A stretch of DNA of 64,000 nucleotides from JAPWJZ01 sp966211335 (GTDB lineage: Bacteria; Pseudomonadota; Alphaproteobacteria; Micavibrionales; UBA2020). The notes beneath the pieces are model-generated. The model was not told the DNA's origin and did not search any database. It saw nothing but the letters and a program-made list of their open reading frames with translations. Positions 34,958-45,320 of the stretch are shown one piece after another (the first letter of the stretch is position 1; every line of letters starts with the position of its first letter). The stretch spans positions 131,635 through 195,634 of the forward strand of contig CBIHNF010000004.1 of NCBI GenBank assembly GCA_966211335.1. The letters are read 5' to 3'. A program made the translations under genes and the position numbers.

Positions 34958-36948
34958 CAGCTTGTTATCAAGACAGCCTGGAGAACTTCATCGGACAAGC
35001 TCCCGACCTTCTGATTGGCAAACTTACAATCGGGCTCGCAAGAGAGGGATTCGATACGAATACGCTGACAACATTTTCTTGGCAGCAAGAAATATCCGAG
35101 CTTCAGACATCTTTGCGTCAATTGACTCAACTTCTGCCCGATGTCACCCACTGGACGATCCTATTAGAGTATACAATACCGATAATTGGTCAGCGGGTGG
35201 ACTGTGTTCTGCTTGCCCATGACGTCGTTTTCGTCATCGAATACAAAGGTGGACATTCAGCCAGTGCCCGATCGGCGCTGCTTCAGGCTCAGGAATATGC
35301 TCTTAACCTGCAGGATTTCCATGAGTCCTCACGCGGACGTTCTACAATACCTATAGCCGTAGGCGCCTTTAAAACATCTCTTCAGATAGAAACAATGTGC
35401 GAGCATCAGGGAGCCGCCCTCCCGCCCGCTCAGCTAGCCGACTTTATCGTTCGTGGCTATAAATTATGGGGTGGAAAGAAAGCTAAAATTGAAGCTGACG
35501 CGTGGAATAACTCCCGATACTTCCCGGTTCCAACAATTATCGAGGCTGCTTCCTCCATCTATCGCAATCATACAGTTAAAAACCTCGCCTATTCGCGCGC
35601 CGGCATCGACAATCTCGAGATCACTCAAAAGGCAGTCGTAGAATTGGTGCAGGATGCCAGACAGCGCAATGTAAAGAAGCTGATTGTCATCACAGGAGTG
35701 CCCGGAGCCGGAAAGACACTGGCTGGATTAAATGCGGTTCAGCAGGTTACCAGTCAGCTGAACCTAGAAACAGAACAGGCTTCATTTCTTTCAGGTAATT
35801 CTCCGCTGGTAGCAGTTCTTCAGACAGCTTTAAAGCGCGATATTGGATCCAGAAAAAAAGGAGTGGCGCGCTCGGTCCAGTCGAGGGTTCGGGAAGTTCA
35901 CAGGTTTGTGCGGGATACTTATGAGTCCAATAGGCCACCTGCTGACCGGCTTATCATTTTCGACGAAGCTCAAAGGGCGTGGACCGCAGCGAAAAACAAA
36001 AAAAAATTCGGACGGGATATCTCCGAACCCGAAATGGTTCTTAAAATCATGGGCAGACATGAGGGTTGGGCTGTAATTATCGCGCTGGTCGGAGGAGGAC
36101 AGGAAATCCATGGTGGAGAAGCTGGTTTGGCAGCATGGGGGGACGCAATAACAACCAATGGTGGCTGGGAAGTCATCACCTCTCCGGAAGCGGTCCTGGG
36201 AGGCCCTTCTGTTGCCGGCTCACGCCTGTTTAGAGAAGGACAGCAGGAGGCCGCAGCAATACAACTCGAACCTGCACTGCACCTTGCAATTTCGAAAAGA
36301 TCCTTCGAAACTGAAGTAACAGCTGCCTGGGTTAACGCAGTACTGGATGGCAGAGTGGAAGAGGCAAAGTCACTTTCATCGGGCGGTCTGCCCATTTATC
36401 TAACCAGGAATCTTGGTGCCGCCAGAGCCTGGCTCCGCTTGAACACCGCAGGAAATCGCCGGGCTGGCCTGATTGCCAGTTCCGGCGCAACACGCCTTCG
36501 TACAGAAGGGGTCGAACCTCCGACTTTCAATTTTTTATCCGGCATCGACTACGTGAAGTGGTTTCTTGAGCCTTCAGGTAATTACCTGTCCTCAAATCAG
36601 CTGGAAGTTGCAATGAGTGAATTTGAGATGCAGGGACTGGAAATCGATCTAGCAGCACTCCTCTGGGGTGGAGATCTGGTTTTTCCAGAGGGGAAAGTAG
36701 TGACGAGAGTTCTAAAAAGAAGCAACTGGACTGTAGTCAGCGGCAGGGGAGATCCTCAGGCGTCAGCTGACGATCCACGAATAAGGATACAGAACAAGTA
36801 TCGCGTGTTGCTTACACGCTTCCGTAAAAGCATGGTTATATTTGTTCCTCAGGGAATCAAAGACGATTCAACCTGCGCATCTGAAGATTTTGATAGCGTT
36901 TACGACTATTTACGGAGTTGCGGCATTCGAGATCTTCCCGGAGAATAA
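34954..36948 (+). CDS. Nuclease-like domain fused to DUF2075 helicase/ATPase
   Basis: 664 residues. The first part (about 1-180) contains QRVDCVLLAHDVVFVIEYKGG (about 80-100), an Asp...Glu-x-Lys pattern as in PD-(D/E)XK/NERD-type nucleases. Walker A GVPGAGKTLAG is near 249 and Walker B IIFDEAQRAW near 335; the C-terminus has YRVLLTRFRKSMVIFVP, which fits a superfamily 1-like DUF2075 helicase. Convergent with dptH (50 bases between the stops) and divergent from the HTH-UvrD gene. It probably acts on DNA or RNA in antiviral defence; the exact activity is unknown. Confidence 0.85.
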   Translation: MTACYQDSLENFIGQAPDLLIGKLTIGLAREGFDTNTLTTFSWQQEISELQTSLRQLTQLLPDVTHWTILLEYTIPIIGQRVDCVLLAHDVVFVIEYKGGHSASARSALLQAQEYALNLQDFHESSRGRSTIPIAVGAFKTSLQIETMCEHQGAALPPAQLADFIVRGYKLWGGKKAKIEADAWNNSRYFPVPTIIEAASSIYRNHTVKNLAYSRAGIDNLEITQKAVVELVQDARQRNVKKLIVITGVPGAGKTLAGLNAVQQVTSQLNLETEQASFLSGNSPLVAVLQTALKRDIGSRKKGVARSVQSRVREVHRFVRDTYESNRPPADRLIIFDEAQRAWTAAKNKKKFGRDISEPEMVLKIMGRHEGWAVIIALVGGGQEIHGGEAGLAAWGDAITTNGGWEVITSPEAVLGGPSVAGSRLFREGQQEAAAIQLEPALHLAISKRSFETEVTAAWVNAVLDGRVEEAKSLSSGGLPIYLTRNLGAARAWLRLNTAGNRRAGLIASSGATRLRTEGVEPPTFNFLSGIDYVKWFLEPSGNYLSSNQLEVAMSEFEMQGLEIDLAALLWGGDLVFPEGKVVTRVLKRSNWTVVSGRGDPQASADDPRIRIQNKYRVLLTRFRKSMVIFVPQGIKDDSTCASEDFDSVYDYLRSCGIRDLPGE

Positions 36949-36998
36949 CAAATTCAGATTCTGCCTAGGAACATTTTCTCTTCACAGTTCGTAGACCT

Positions 36999-39900
36999 TC
37001 ACCCGCTTGAAGCGGCAAGAACTCCATCTACGAGTGCTTTCGGCCCTTTATAAAGGCCACATTGTACCCTCTCAAGCCTTCCTTCAATTTTGAGGTACGC
37101 ATCACCTTTACCATTCAGTGATTCTGCGCCTGCTTCACCCATAACAATCACACTTTCCTGTCTGCCCCGGCATTTTAAAGCCAGTTGAGCAGGCAAATTG
37201 GAGCGAATAGTTGTGCTTAGGGTTTCAGCACTCGGCTTTTGGGTGGCAATAATGACATGAATTCCGCAGGCTCGTGCTTTGGCAGAAAGCCTGCCCATAT
37301 TTTTCTCAATTGCCTTTTTTGCTTCCGGCTCCGCGACCAGGTCCGCGTACTCGTCAAGAACAACTACGATCCTGGGCAGACGTCGGCCTTGGCCCAGTTT
37401 ATTATTATACTCGCTCAGAGAGCGCACAGCGTGATCGCGGAACAATGTGTACCGTTCCTGCATCTCCTGGACTGCCTGCTCCAGGGCTTCTACAGCATCA
37501 GTATCAGCGTAGCGGATTGGACCTCTCACATGAGGCATGCCCTCGAATGACGCCAGTTCGACTTGCTTTGGATCCACTAAAACGAGCTGCACCTGTTCAG
37601 GACTGTAGAAATGGATCATCCCGTAAAGAATTGTGTTGAGCGCTTCTGATTTTCCACTACCAGTTTCGCCGCCGATAAGAAGATGCGGAGAGCGTGAAGA
37701 AGAAAAGTCGATTGAAATAATCTCTCCCTCCTGGTTCTCTCCGAGAGGTATGGCAAAAGCGTCTCCATCGGGGCTCTTACATTTTTTCCACATCTCTTCA
37801 GTGGAAACATAATACCTGTCCTCCTCCTTCTTCGGCACATCTATGTTCACTGTTCCGCGGTCCAGTGTAAAATGCAAAGACTGGTGATGCTCCAGCTCAA
37901 GCGCGTTATGAAGAGTATTGGACTCGCCTATAATCTTATCCGGCCTTACCCCTCTTCCGGTTTTGAGTCTGAACTTGACAGACGCCGGCCCTTCGACAAA
38001 TTCAGGCAGGCCGTCATTGGGAGTTTCGACGTTAACATCGAACTCCTCAAGACAATCCAGAATTTTTTGATACATTCTTCTCATTTCGACTTCTGGCATG
38101 CCCCGCACAGATCTCTCAATACTGACATCATTGGCGGGGTTCACTTCAGGTGGTCTGCCTAGCGGACTCGTACCAACCCTGGTTGCAGGCACTTCAGGCG
38201 CGCCGTTTGCAGCCATTTTTGCACCGGCCACAGATTTGGTATCGCTTGTTTCATCGAGTACAGACTTGTCATCCGTTTTGTTAAGCTCTTCAGCAATGTC
38301 CCCCGAACCGGAGGGAGTGGAGACCTCCGAGAGGCGCTGTCTCAACAAACTGAAAATTTCCTCTGAGCCAACCCTGAAAACATCCACTTCACCTTCTTTG
38401 GACCTTTGCTTTGTTTGGGTTTCGTAGAGACAGTTCGAATACATACCCCTGCAATACAAAAGCTGATAATCCCCTTCGCGGAAAGAATCCAAATCTTCGT
38501 GCGATATTCTGTCTGTTCTTGAAGAGGTAGCGGTAGAAACTACCGCGCTGTCACTGACACTGTTTATGGCATTCAGAATCGACTGTCTCCAATATCTGGC
38601 ATCCGGACTTTCTCCGTTCTCGTTTTTAGGCTGCAGCGCAAACCTGAGCAAGGCTAAAGTCCGCTCCACTTGGTCGACACCATGACTGTCGTAAGACTTT
38701 CTCAGCTTCGCCTCAAGAACCAGAAGGCCGACAGCAAGTCGGCCGTTTATCCTTGAAAAATCTATCCTGCAAAGATCCGCCCGGTCAGCGGAGATTCCTC
38801 CCCGGAACCACTCCAAATGCTCATCAAGGGAAATCCAAATCGATACAGTATTGGCTGGGTCCTCAGGGAGATACTCTCTCTCGGCAATTCTCTTTCCAAT
38901 CATAACCCCTATTACTTCTTCGGTTATTCGGGACAATCCCAAAGAACGCAGAATCAAACTTGGCGCCACACCCCTGATTTCGTCATACACTTCTTTTGCG
39001 AGATCTTCCGCCAATACATTGTCACTTGTCTTTGTCAGTCTTGATATTTTTCTTGCCAGCCGCTTGATCACAAATTCCTTACCGGCACTAGATGAAACAA
39101 TCAATGTATACAGGTTGTTCTGACCGACCCCCTCCTTGACATTCAGAACATCCGGTCTGTTTGGCAGGCTCTCTATCTGGTCACGCCCGACATAGTGGTC
39201 AAGTGTAATCACCCAATGTGAGGCTTCATGAATTGCAGAAAAAAGGTCTTCTGCATCTTCAAAGCGGATTTTGAGCTTAACGAAGTCAATATTGTCCGGC
39301 TTGTCCGGTGAAATAGCCTCCGAACGAAGAAGTCTCACATTCATGGTCGACCAGTCACAAAGCAATTCGTCAGGAAGCCTCGGTTTCAGCACAATAGAAA
39401 CCGCACCGGCATCAGCATCCCGATCAATATATTCCGAATGATCATAGAGAACATGGTGCTGGCCCGGCAACTGTTCGACAGACTGCTCAGAAAATTCGTT
39501 AACCTCAACCCTGTCACCGAAAAAGTTCGGTACTACTGTAATGTCATATGCTTCATTTCGAATTTTTTTTGCGGCTTCCATCGGGCTGTCCAGATCCATC
39601 AGGAACAGCTGTATCGGAGGATTGAGAAGACCCGTCCGTTTTATACGGTTATCTGTATGGAGTCTCTGAAATGAGGCAATCAGAGGATCCCATTCGGCCT
39701 TCGGACAAAATACATGGCAATGGATCGGGATGTCTCTGGCATTGTTTTTGCGAATTGATTCAACAAGCTTTTTGGGGAAGTCGCCTCCTGAGGGCATCAG
39801 AAAGAGAAGCTTAAGTCCATCTTCCTTGTATGGATGCGCATTCAGATATGAATCAATTTCATTGGAAATGACGCCTAAAGAAACCGAATCTAACTCGGCT

Positions 39901-42185
39901 TTCCAAAAAGCAGTGCTGGCTCCCTCACGCTTTATTGCCGCAAACAACTCGGAAAATCCATGCTCGGCAACGGGTACCATCAGGGTTCGCGAGGAATTAG
40001 CAAGTACTGGCGGTTGAGAATGAGGCGATAATGATGAAAGACAGGATAGATAGAAATCTTCATTACCAGGGTTAGTCTCAAGAGCAAAGCCCAATGCCAG
40101 AATACAGACATTTTTAAGCTCTGTAAGATAGCGGGCGAGCCAGCGGAGCCTCAAAGGATGGAATCCAAGCATTAAAGCTGAATTTGTCCAGTTGATAACG
40201 TCAAATGAAATTACGGTGTTCAGCCTTGTGTCCAGGGATCCGTTCGGGACAAACTGGCTTCTCGCATCGCTAACTATTTTTTGCCATCTTGAAACATATT
40301 CATTCATATCACTGATGGAAAATCCATTTTTGGTAACAGAAGTCCTGAAATCACTCCTGGCGCATAAAAGTTCTTTTATAACGCTATGTTCACTTACATC
40401 CTGATCTAGGTTAAAGGTTTCGAAAAAGTCACCGGCTGGCTGCCTGCGCTGAACAACTCCCTCGATAGCAGCTGCGTAATCTGCGCCATCAATACCAAGC
40501 AGTTGCTCCTGTGAGGGAGCATCATCAGCACAGAGCAATATCCAAAGCATTGCAAGCCATTCGACATCGTCTGGTAGCCACAAGAGCTCGCTTGCTCCGG
40601 CGAGGTCTATAACCTCTTTTTTGCCTTCACTATTTACGCGATAACATTCGATTGATATGGGCAGGCCAGCATCCCAGACAGGCGCCGCCTTGGGGTCTTC
40701 ATCATCCATATCTTCATCAGCCAGATCCGGAAGCTCGGGCACACTTCGGATTTTGGTCAGCGCACTATCCAAACGGAGCGCAACCGAACCGGAATCTACG
40801 GATGAAGCTTCGGCTATCTCCTCGAGAGATTTGCTATACAAAAATGAAAACAGCCCCATAAGATGCGGAAAGTTTTCAGCGTCGCGCCCCGGTTTGAGCA
40901 AAAGAGTTGCGCCTTCAAGTTCCTTCGGATTATCAGAAGTTTTCAGCAGATTGACGATCTGGGTGAAAGGGTCCTTGAATTTCCTTGCTGCCGGATAAGC
41001 AATCTTTTTCAGGATCTTTGCTGTAGAATCCTTAATTAGAGATGACAGTGGCGCTAAGCCCTTATCGCTTTCATATTCAAGAAAATACCTTGCAGTATCC
41101 TGCTCCTTGTCATTTAGTGCGTCAATAATTCCCAGAGACCTGAACTCCTCGACACGTCCCTCTCCGCTTTTAACCTTTAGATCGTGCTCGGCCGCTTCAA
41201 TTTCCGCGTCGACCTTTTCGCCCAATGGAACACCTGCAGCCTTCTCAGATGCAAACAGCTGCTGATAAACCCAGAACTCTATACAGCTTCTGGTTTCGAA
41301 CGACCTGTTTCTCACAAAATTAAGGCAGAGTTCTTTATTTTTTTTGCCTTCTTCAGCCCCCTGTGGGTTTCCGTCCCTGTCCTTGAACCTTGTTTCATCG
41401 ATACGCTGAATAAGTTCCACGTCTTCCTGGTCAATGCCACCGGGATTTTGCCCGTCAGATAACCGGTAATTGAGGATCAGGCGTCTGCTGTCCGCAGTGG
41501 AATCCGACCAGTCCGGATCAGGAAACATACCCAGACTTTCCAAACTCTCACCCACTGCCTGAAACTGGCTGCCCTCGTCTAATCCGGCACCGCCGACCGT
41601 TGATAATCTCTTACAAACCCCGTAGACAAAAGAAATATACTGTCTTAACCCAACCGGAACGTTCTGCCTTTCAAGAAATGTTCTGATCGATGTCATTTTA
41701 CTGTTCAATTCGCCGGGCTTTGGTCGTGACTTGCCATTTGCGGCTTCCCAGCAAATTGAGATCAGCTTTTCTTCGGCGTTAAACTGACCGGCCTCGTCCA
41801 GGCTGCCGTCCAAAAGGTTTCTTTCCCTGATAGTAAAAATATTCTTCTGGCTCTCCTCGTCACTCTGGTTCTTTGTGTGTATATAAACCAGCCCTTGATC
41901 ATTGTGGTTTCTGTAGTAAGTAATCGAATGCTTGGGATCTGCCCTGAATTTTATATCAACATCAATTTCCGCGTCACTGGCAATCAGCACGCGCACTTTC
42001 TCAAAAGGCGTACCATTTGTTTCCCGTTCCCATTCCGAAAGAAAGCATTTGATTTCTTCCGGTAACAGCGTTTTTACACGGATTGCCGGTCGCTCTACTC
42101 CCAAGTCACTTGAGTCGGACTTTGGACCAAGTTTGAACTTCAGTGTTTCACAGCACAGCTTTGCTATCAGTTCATTTTCTACCAT
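36999..42185 (-). CDS. dptH: DptH-like restriction protein with FtsK-type motor
   Basis: 1728 residues, the usual size of DptH/DndH. The long N-terminal region has no clear motif. At about residue 1505 an FtsK/SpoIIIE-like motor begins: Walker A LIGGETGSGKSEAL, then LVLVDPKQVEL, Walker B RIVVVLDEYADLV (about 1605) and VIIATQKPSAETL. In known systems DptF, DptG and DptH together restrict DNA that lacks phosphorothioate marks. The start overlaps the dptG stop by seven bases and has AGAGG upstream. The naming rests on size, domain layout and gene order. An alternative is a related but distinct three-gene ATPase system. Confidence 0.75.
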   Translation of the reverse strand: MVENELIAKLCCETLKFKLGPKSDSSDLGVERPAIRVKTLLPEEIKCFLSEWERETNGTPFEKVRVLIASDAEIDVDIKFRADPKHSITYYRNHNDQGLVYIHTKNQSDEESQKNIFTIRERNLLDGSLDEAGQFNAEEKLISICWEAANGKSRPKPGELNSKMTSIRTFLERQNVPVGLRQYISFVYGVCKRLSTVGGAGLDEGSQFQAVGESLESLGMFPDPDWSDSTADSRRLILNYRLSDGQNPGGIDQEDVELIQRIDETRFKDRDGNPQGAEEGKKNKELCLNFVRNRSFETRSCIEFWVYQQLFASEKAAGVPLGEKVDAEIEAAEHDLKVKSGEGRVEEFRSLGIIDALNDKEQDTARYFLEYESDKGLAPLSSLIKDSTAKILKKIAYPAARKFKDPFTQIVNLLKTSDNPKELEGATLLLKPGRDAENFPHLMGLFSFLYSKSLEEIAEASSVDSGSVALRLDSALTKIRSVPELPDLADEDMDDEDPKAAPVWDAGLPISIECYRVNSEGKKEVIDLAGASELLWLPDDVEWLAMLWILLCADDAPSQEQLLGIDGADYAAAIEGVVQRRQPAGDFFETFNLDQDVSEHSVIKELLCARSDFRTSVTKNGFSISDMNEYVSRWQKIVSDARSQFVPNGSLDTRLNTVISFDVINWTNSALMLGFHPLRLRWLARYLTELKNVCILALGFALETNPGNEDFYLSCLSSLSPHSQPPVLANSSRTLMVPVAEHGFSELFAAIKREGASTAFWKAELDSVSLGVISNEIDSYLNAHPYKEDGLKLLFLMPSGGDFPKKLVESIRKNNARDIPIHCHVFCPKAEWDPLIASFQRLHTDNRIKRTGLLNPPIQLFLMDLDSPMEAAKKIRNEAYDITVVPNFFGDRVEVNEFSEQSVEQLPGQHHVLYDHSEYIDRDADAGAVSIVLKPRLPDELLCDWSTMNVRLLRSEAISPDKPDNIDFVKLKIRFEDAEDLFSAIHEASHWVITLDHYVGRDQIESLPNRPDVLNVKEGVGQNNLYTLIVSSSAGKEFVIKRLARKISRLTKTSDNVLAEDLAKEVYDEIRGVAPSLILRSLGLSRITEEVIGVMIGKRIAEREYLPEDPANTVSIWISLDEHLEWFRGGISADRADLCRIDFSRINGRLAVGLLVLEAKLRKSYDSHGVDQVERTLALLRFALQPKNENGESPDARYWRQSILNAINSVSDSAVVSTATSSRTDRISHEDLDSFREGDYQLLYCRGMYSNCLYETQTKQRSKEGEVDVFRVGSEEIFSLLRQRLSEVSTPSGSGDIAEELNKTDDKSVLDETSDTKSVAGAKMAANGAPEVPATRVGTSPLGRPPEVNPANDVSIERSVRGMPEVEMRRMYQKILDCLEEFDVNVETPNDGLPEFVEGPASVKFRLKTGRGVRPDKIIGESNTLHNALELEHHQSLHFTLDRGTVNIDVPKKEEDRYYVSTEEMWKKCKSPDGDAFAIPLGENQEGEIISIDFSSSRSPHLLIGGETGSGKSEALNTILYGMIHFYSPEQVQLVLVDPKQVELASFEGMPHVRGPIRYADTDAVEALEQAVQEMQERYTLFRDHAVRSLSEYNNKLGQGRRLPRIVVVLDEYADLVAEPEAKKAIEKNMGRLSAKARACGIHVIIATQKPSAETLSTTIRSNLPAQLALKCRGRQESVIVMGEAGAESLNGKGDAYLKIEGRLERVQCGLYKGPKALVDGVLAASSG

Positions 42186-43483
42186 TTCAAAGCCTCTGCA
42201 CTTACCATTTTTGTTGCATCAGAATAGGAATGCATCAATCCGGCAGCAAGCAAGTCTTGGGAGAATGCTGCAGCATTATCATCGAAAACGCTTGTATCGA
42301 GCTTTGCATGGAGGCCGTCTTCGGTCGCAGCCTTGCTGTCTATAACGAGTCCGTGATTTTTAAACAGAGTGTATACAAAGTCATCAAATGGCACCTCCGA
42401 CCCAGGGCCGGTATAAGCCATTACAAGTGTCTCCATCAGATCCATCCCCAGAACAAAATGACGTTTACCAGTAAAAGCGTTGAGTAGACCTATACGGGCG
42501 GCAGTACCAGAGAAAAAGGCCTTGAGCTTTTGCCTGTCCTTACCCGACAATTCCTGTTCTTTTTCTTTCGCACACTTGGAAGCGGCTTTCTCGATGGCAC
42601 TTAATATTTCTTTGAGGCGCCGATTTGATTCCTTCCGGATCTGACTGGCGCCCTGGCCACAATCAACCAGAATGCTTGGACACGGCTCACTTATGTAGGC
42701 AGCCGCCCTTCTTGCCTGTGTAGTCGCAAGCCAGAACCCCGTCCAGGTCAGCAGCGAGCTTATGCGAGCCGATGCAGAAACCCCTTTATGAGACAAAATC
42801 CCCGCAAATCCGTTGCGGTAAAAGTCATTTTGGCCGTCTTCATCCATGACCCTGACTTTTTTTGCGATCGAATCCTCCTCGGGACCCTGTGAGGCACCTT
42901 TGGCATCAAGAACTTTTGCCAGTCGTTCCAGAGCAGTGGGGTTTTCTTCGGGAAGTAATTCCTCCAGGCCGCGTTTTATAATATTATATCTTGCCTGATC
43001 CTTATCAGACCTTAGGACCTCAAACGCAAGCGCGCCTCCTCCACGGTAGTATCTTCTCTCAATACGTGTTTGGGAATTGCCCCCACTGCGTCTACGGGCG
43101 TCCCAATGGATTAGTGATCGAGTATGGGGGAAGAAATGAGCCGCCTCCCAGCTTCCTGTTTTCTTGTTTGGCACGTCAAGCTTTAGACATTCCAGTAAAT
43201 GTCGAAGTGTGTCCGCGGCTGTTTCGCCTACGAAGACACTTTTACCTTCATTACCAATAACAAAATTTTCGTGGTCCCAGACCAGCCTGCGGGCAAAATC
43301 CTGCGAGGTCCTGAAAAATTTCGGATTTTCCCCTTTGACAAGAATCTCATTATTTTCAGCTTTATAAATATAATTGAAAAGCTCGAGACCAGGGTAGAGA
43401 CCTGCTCCGTCCGCTTCCAGGACGCCTCCAAAGATCTCGGTAGATATATCCGGCAGCTTTATCGTCTTATCAGCTTCCGACAT
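42179..43483 (-). CDS. dptG: DptG-like restriction protein
   Basis: 434 residues, close to the usual DptG length (about 430). No known enzymatic motif is seen; the sequence is mixed alpha/beta with a His/Arg-rich segment AHFFPHTRSLIHWDARRR near residue 115. The ATG was chosen over an adjacent TTG because GGGGGAG lies at the right distance. It overlaps dptF by 14 bases and dptH by seven, so the three are made together. Identification is mainly from its place between DptF- and DptH-like genes. Confidence 0.7.
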   Translation of the reverse strand: MSEADKTIKLPDISTEIFGGVLEADGAGLYPGLELFNYIYKAENNEILVKGENPKFFRTSQDFARRLVWDHENFVIGNEGKSVFVGETAADTLRHLLECLKLDVPNKKTGSWEAAHFFPHTRSLIHWDARRRSGGNSQTRIERRYYRGGGALAFEVLRSDKDQARYNIIKRGLEELLPEENPTALERLAKVLDAKGASQGPEEDSIAKKVRVMDEDGQNDFYRNGFAGILSHKGVSASARISSLLTWTGFWLATTQARRAAAYISEPCPSILVDCGQGASQIRKESNRRLKEILSAIEKAASKCAKEKEQELSGKDRQKLKAFFSGTAARIGLLNAFTGKRHFVLGMDLMETLVMAYTGPGSEVPFDDFVYTLFKNHGLVIDSKAATEDGLHAKLDTSVFDDNAAAFSQDLLAAGLMHSYSDATKMVSAEALKW

Positions 43484-45320
43484 CAATCACTCCCCCTTCA
43501 TCAAGAGAGACTGTTTTTTGCTGTCCCCCTACAATAACTTCAATCCCTGATATCTGCTCTCTCCGCGCTTCCCCTGCGAGAAACCCCAGAAAATTCTGAA
43601 TCTTTCTAATATCATGCTCATAGAAGGATTCGGGGAGATATCCCGACGATGCCCTCATAATGCAATCAAATGTCAAAAGATTTAGCGGAAAGAGGGTGTC
43701 TTGTTCATTCTGCTGCAGTCCGATACTCAGATACACCTGCCGTTCCAGCCAGTCGACTGCGCGGGCAAGGGAGAACTCCTTCCGGCTTTCATCTATGCTC
43801 CAGGCATCGGACTGTTTAAGAATCTTTATGCGGCTCGATTGTATCTTCGAGGCAATTATCGCTGCATGATTTGTGGACTTCCCAAATGCCGGGTCTACAA
43901 GAAATAGCGCTGTCGAGTGTTCTTCAGAAAGCCTTAAGCCCTGTATTGTATGTAGTCCCTGGATAAGTTTTTTCTTGATTTTTACGAGCCTGGTAGGATC
44001 CTCTGGGCCCGGACTTAACAGCCATCTGAAATCATCGTAGTGACCAAACCCCAAAAGCTTTGCATCGAGCTCCCCGTCATCGTCAATTACGTGATCGAAG
44101 AAATGTCTTCTTCTAAGATTTCTGACTACATCCTTAGAAAAATCGCTTTCCGCCTGCCGCTCAGAACGGCTTTGCGGATCACCAATAATTTGGTCAATCC
44201 CGTCCCTCGCATCAATTTCGAGACTTTCCTTGCCGATTTTACGGCTGAATTTAAGCTCGAAATTTGCATCAGAAAAGATTGGATCATTTATGAGCCTTTC
44301 ATCTACCTCTCTGATTGAAACACGCCCAGGATCAAGCTGCCAGAACGATGATAAGACGGGTATATGCGACAATTTATCATGGGTCAGGGATTTTGGATGT
44401 GAGAATGCGAGATTGTAAAACATATATTCGTGTTGCCAGCCGTCTTCCCTACTCTTATGTACATTCTCACAGCTCAGTCCGCCTGTTAAAAAATATGCGT
44501 AAGCCATCAAAATTTCTCTGATGGTCACAACTGTTCCGAGCCTCTCAATGATGGCAAAAAGCTCCTGAAGCCGCTCTTTTCTTTGTGGGAAGTCGCTATC
44601 ACTCAAAAGCTGCTTGTTCCTGTAAATCGGGCATTTGCCTCGGCTATCGCAACTTTCACAAATTTTCCAGAAACTCCCATGCAACCATCCTGGACTCTTT
44701 CCTCCGCCTTTGAGCACCTTGCTTACAAGAGATTCATCTGCGCCTGTTGCAACAGACTGATAATTTAGATTGATAATATGGCTGATGTCATCTGTGCACA
44801 CCAAGCCGGTTTCAAATGAACTCACAAATTTTCTCTTGAGCCCAGAAAGCTCTTCGCTATCTTCTTCAAGGGCGGCTCTTAAGCGGCCTTCATTTATGCA
44901 TACAATAGTTGTTACTTCTTTATCCCTCACAGACTGGGAGAGGATTTTTCTGGTTTCTTCTAGCTCGAACTCGGAAAGATCCTTATAGATCCTCAGCTTT
45001 CTTCCATCCCCTTCCTTTTTTTCTAGTACTTCGCCATTACACTTTTCGTTCAGGGCCTGCTTAGATTCTGTATCAGGATAATTCAGATAGTCCTTAATAA
45101 TTCTCGCACATAAGTGTGTTTTTCCGTGGCCCGCATCGCCGGTGAGAATAACCAGTCGCGGTCCTGCCGGAATAATCCTCAGAAGGTACTCCAGCGCATT
45201 AGTGGTTATCTCAAGTGTGTCTTTTGATGATCTGTACTCTTCAAGTATCTGATCAAAGGAAGCATCGAAAGGCAGATATCGATGCAACCGCTGGACATGA
45301 ACGCTTTTCTCTCTTGCCAT
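43470..45320 (-). CDS. dptF: DptF-like P-loop ATPase
   Basis: 616 residues. Walker A is LTGDAGHGKTHLCARI (about residues 58-73), and TIVCINEGRLRA near 145 may be the Walker B strand. A compact Cys group, CESCDSRGKC (about 224-233), could bind zinc or an iron-sulphur cluster. In phosphorothioate systems DptF is the first gene of the restriction operon. It reads away from the cytosine methyltransferase gene and heads the minus-strand operon. It is somewhat longer than typical DptF proteins (about 540). Confidence 0.72.
   Translation of the reverse strand: MAREKSVHVQRLHRYLPFDASFDQILEEYRSSKDTLEITTNALEYLLRIIPAGPRLVILTGDAGHGKTHLCARIIKDYLNYPDTESKQALNEKCNGEVLEKKEGDGRKLRIYKDLSEFELEETRKILSQSVRDKEVTTIVCINEGRLRAALEEDSEELSGLKRKFVSSFETGLVCTDDISHIINLNYQSVATGADESLVSKVLKGGGKSPGWLHGSFWKICESCDSRGKCPIYRNKQLLSDSDFPQRKERLQELFAIIERLGTVVTIREILMAYAYFLTGGLSCENVHKSREDGWQHEYMFYNLAFSHPKSLTHDKLSHIPVLSSFWQLDPGRVSIREVDERLINDPIFSDANFELKFSRKIGKESLEIDARDGIDQIIGDPQSRSERQAESDFSKDVVRNLRRRHFFDHVIDDDGELDAKLLGFGHYDDFRWLLSPGPEDPTRLVKIKKKLIQGLHTIQGLRLSEEHSTALFLVDPAFGKSTNHAAIIASKIQSSRIKILKQSDAWSIDESRKEFSLARAVDWLERQVYLSIGLQQNEQDTLFPLNLLTFDCIMRASSGYLPESFYEHDIRKIQNFLGFLAGEARREQISGIEVIVGGQQKTVSLDEGGVIDVGS

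Noticed and set aside
36999..45320. BREX, Druantia, Wadjet or Zorya as identity of the three-gene operon
   Set aside because: No BrxL/PglX/PglZ, no DruE-type helicase, no SMC-like JetC and no MotAB-like membrane proteins are present. The sizes, order and the C-terminal FtsK-like motor fit DptFGH better.
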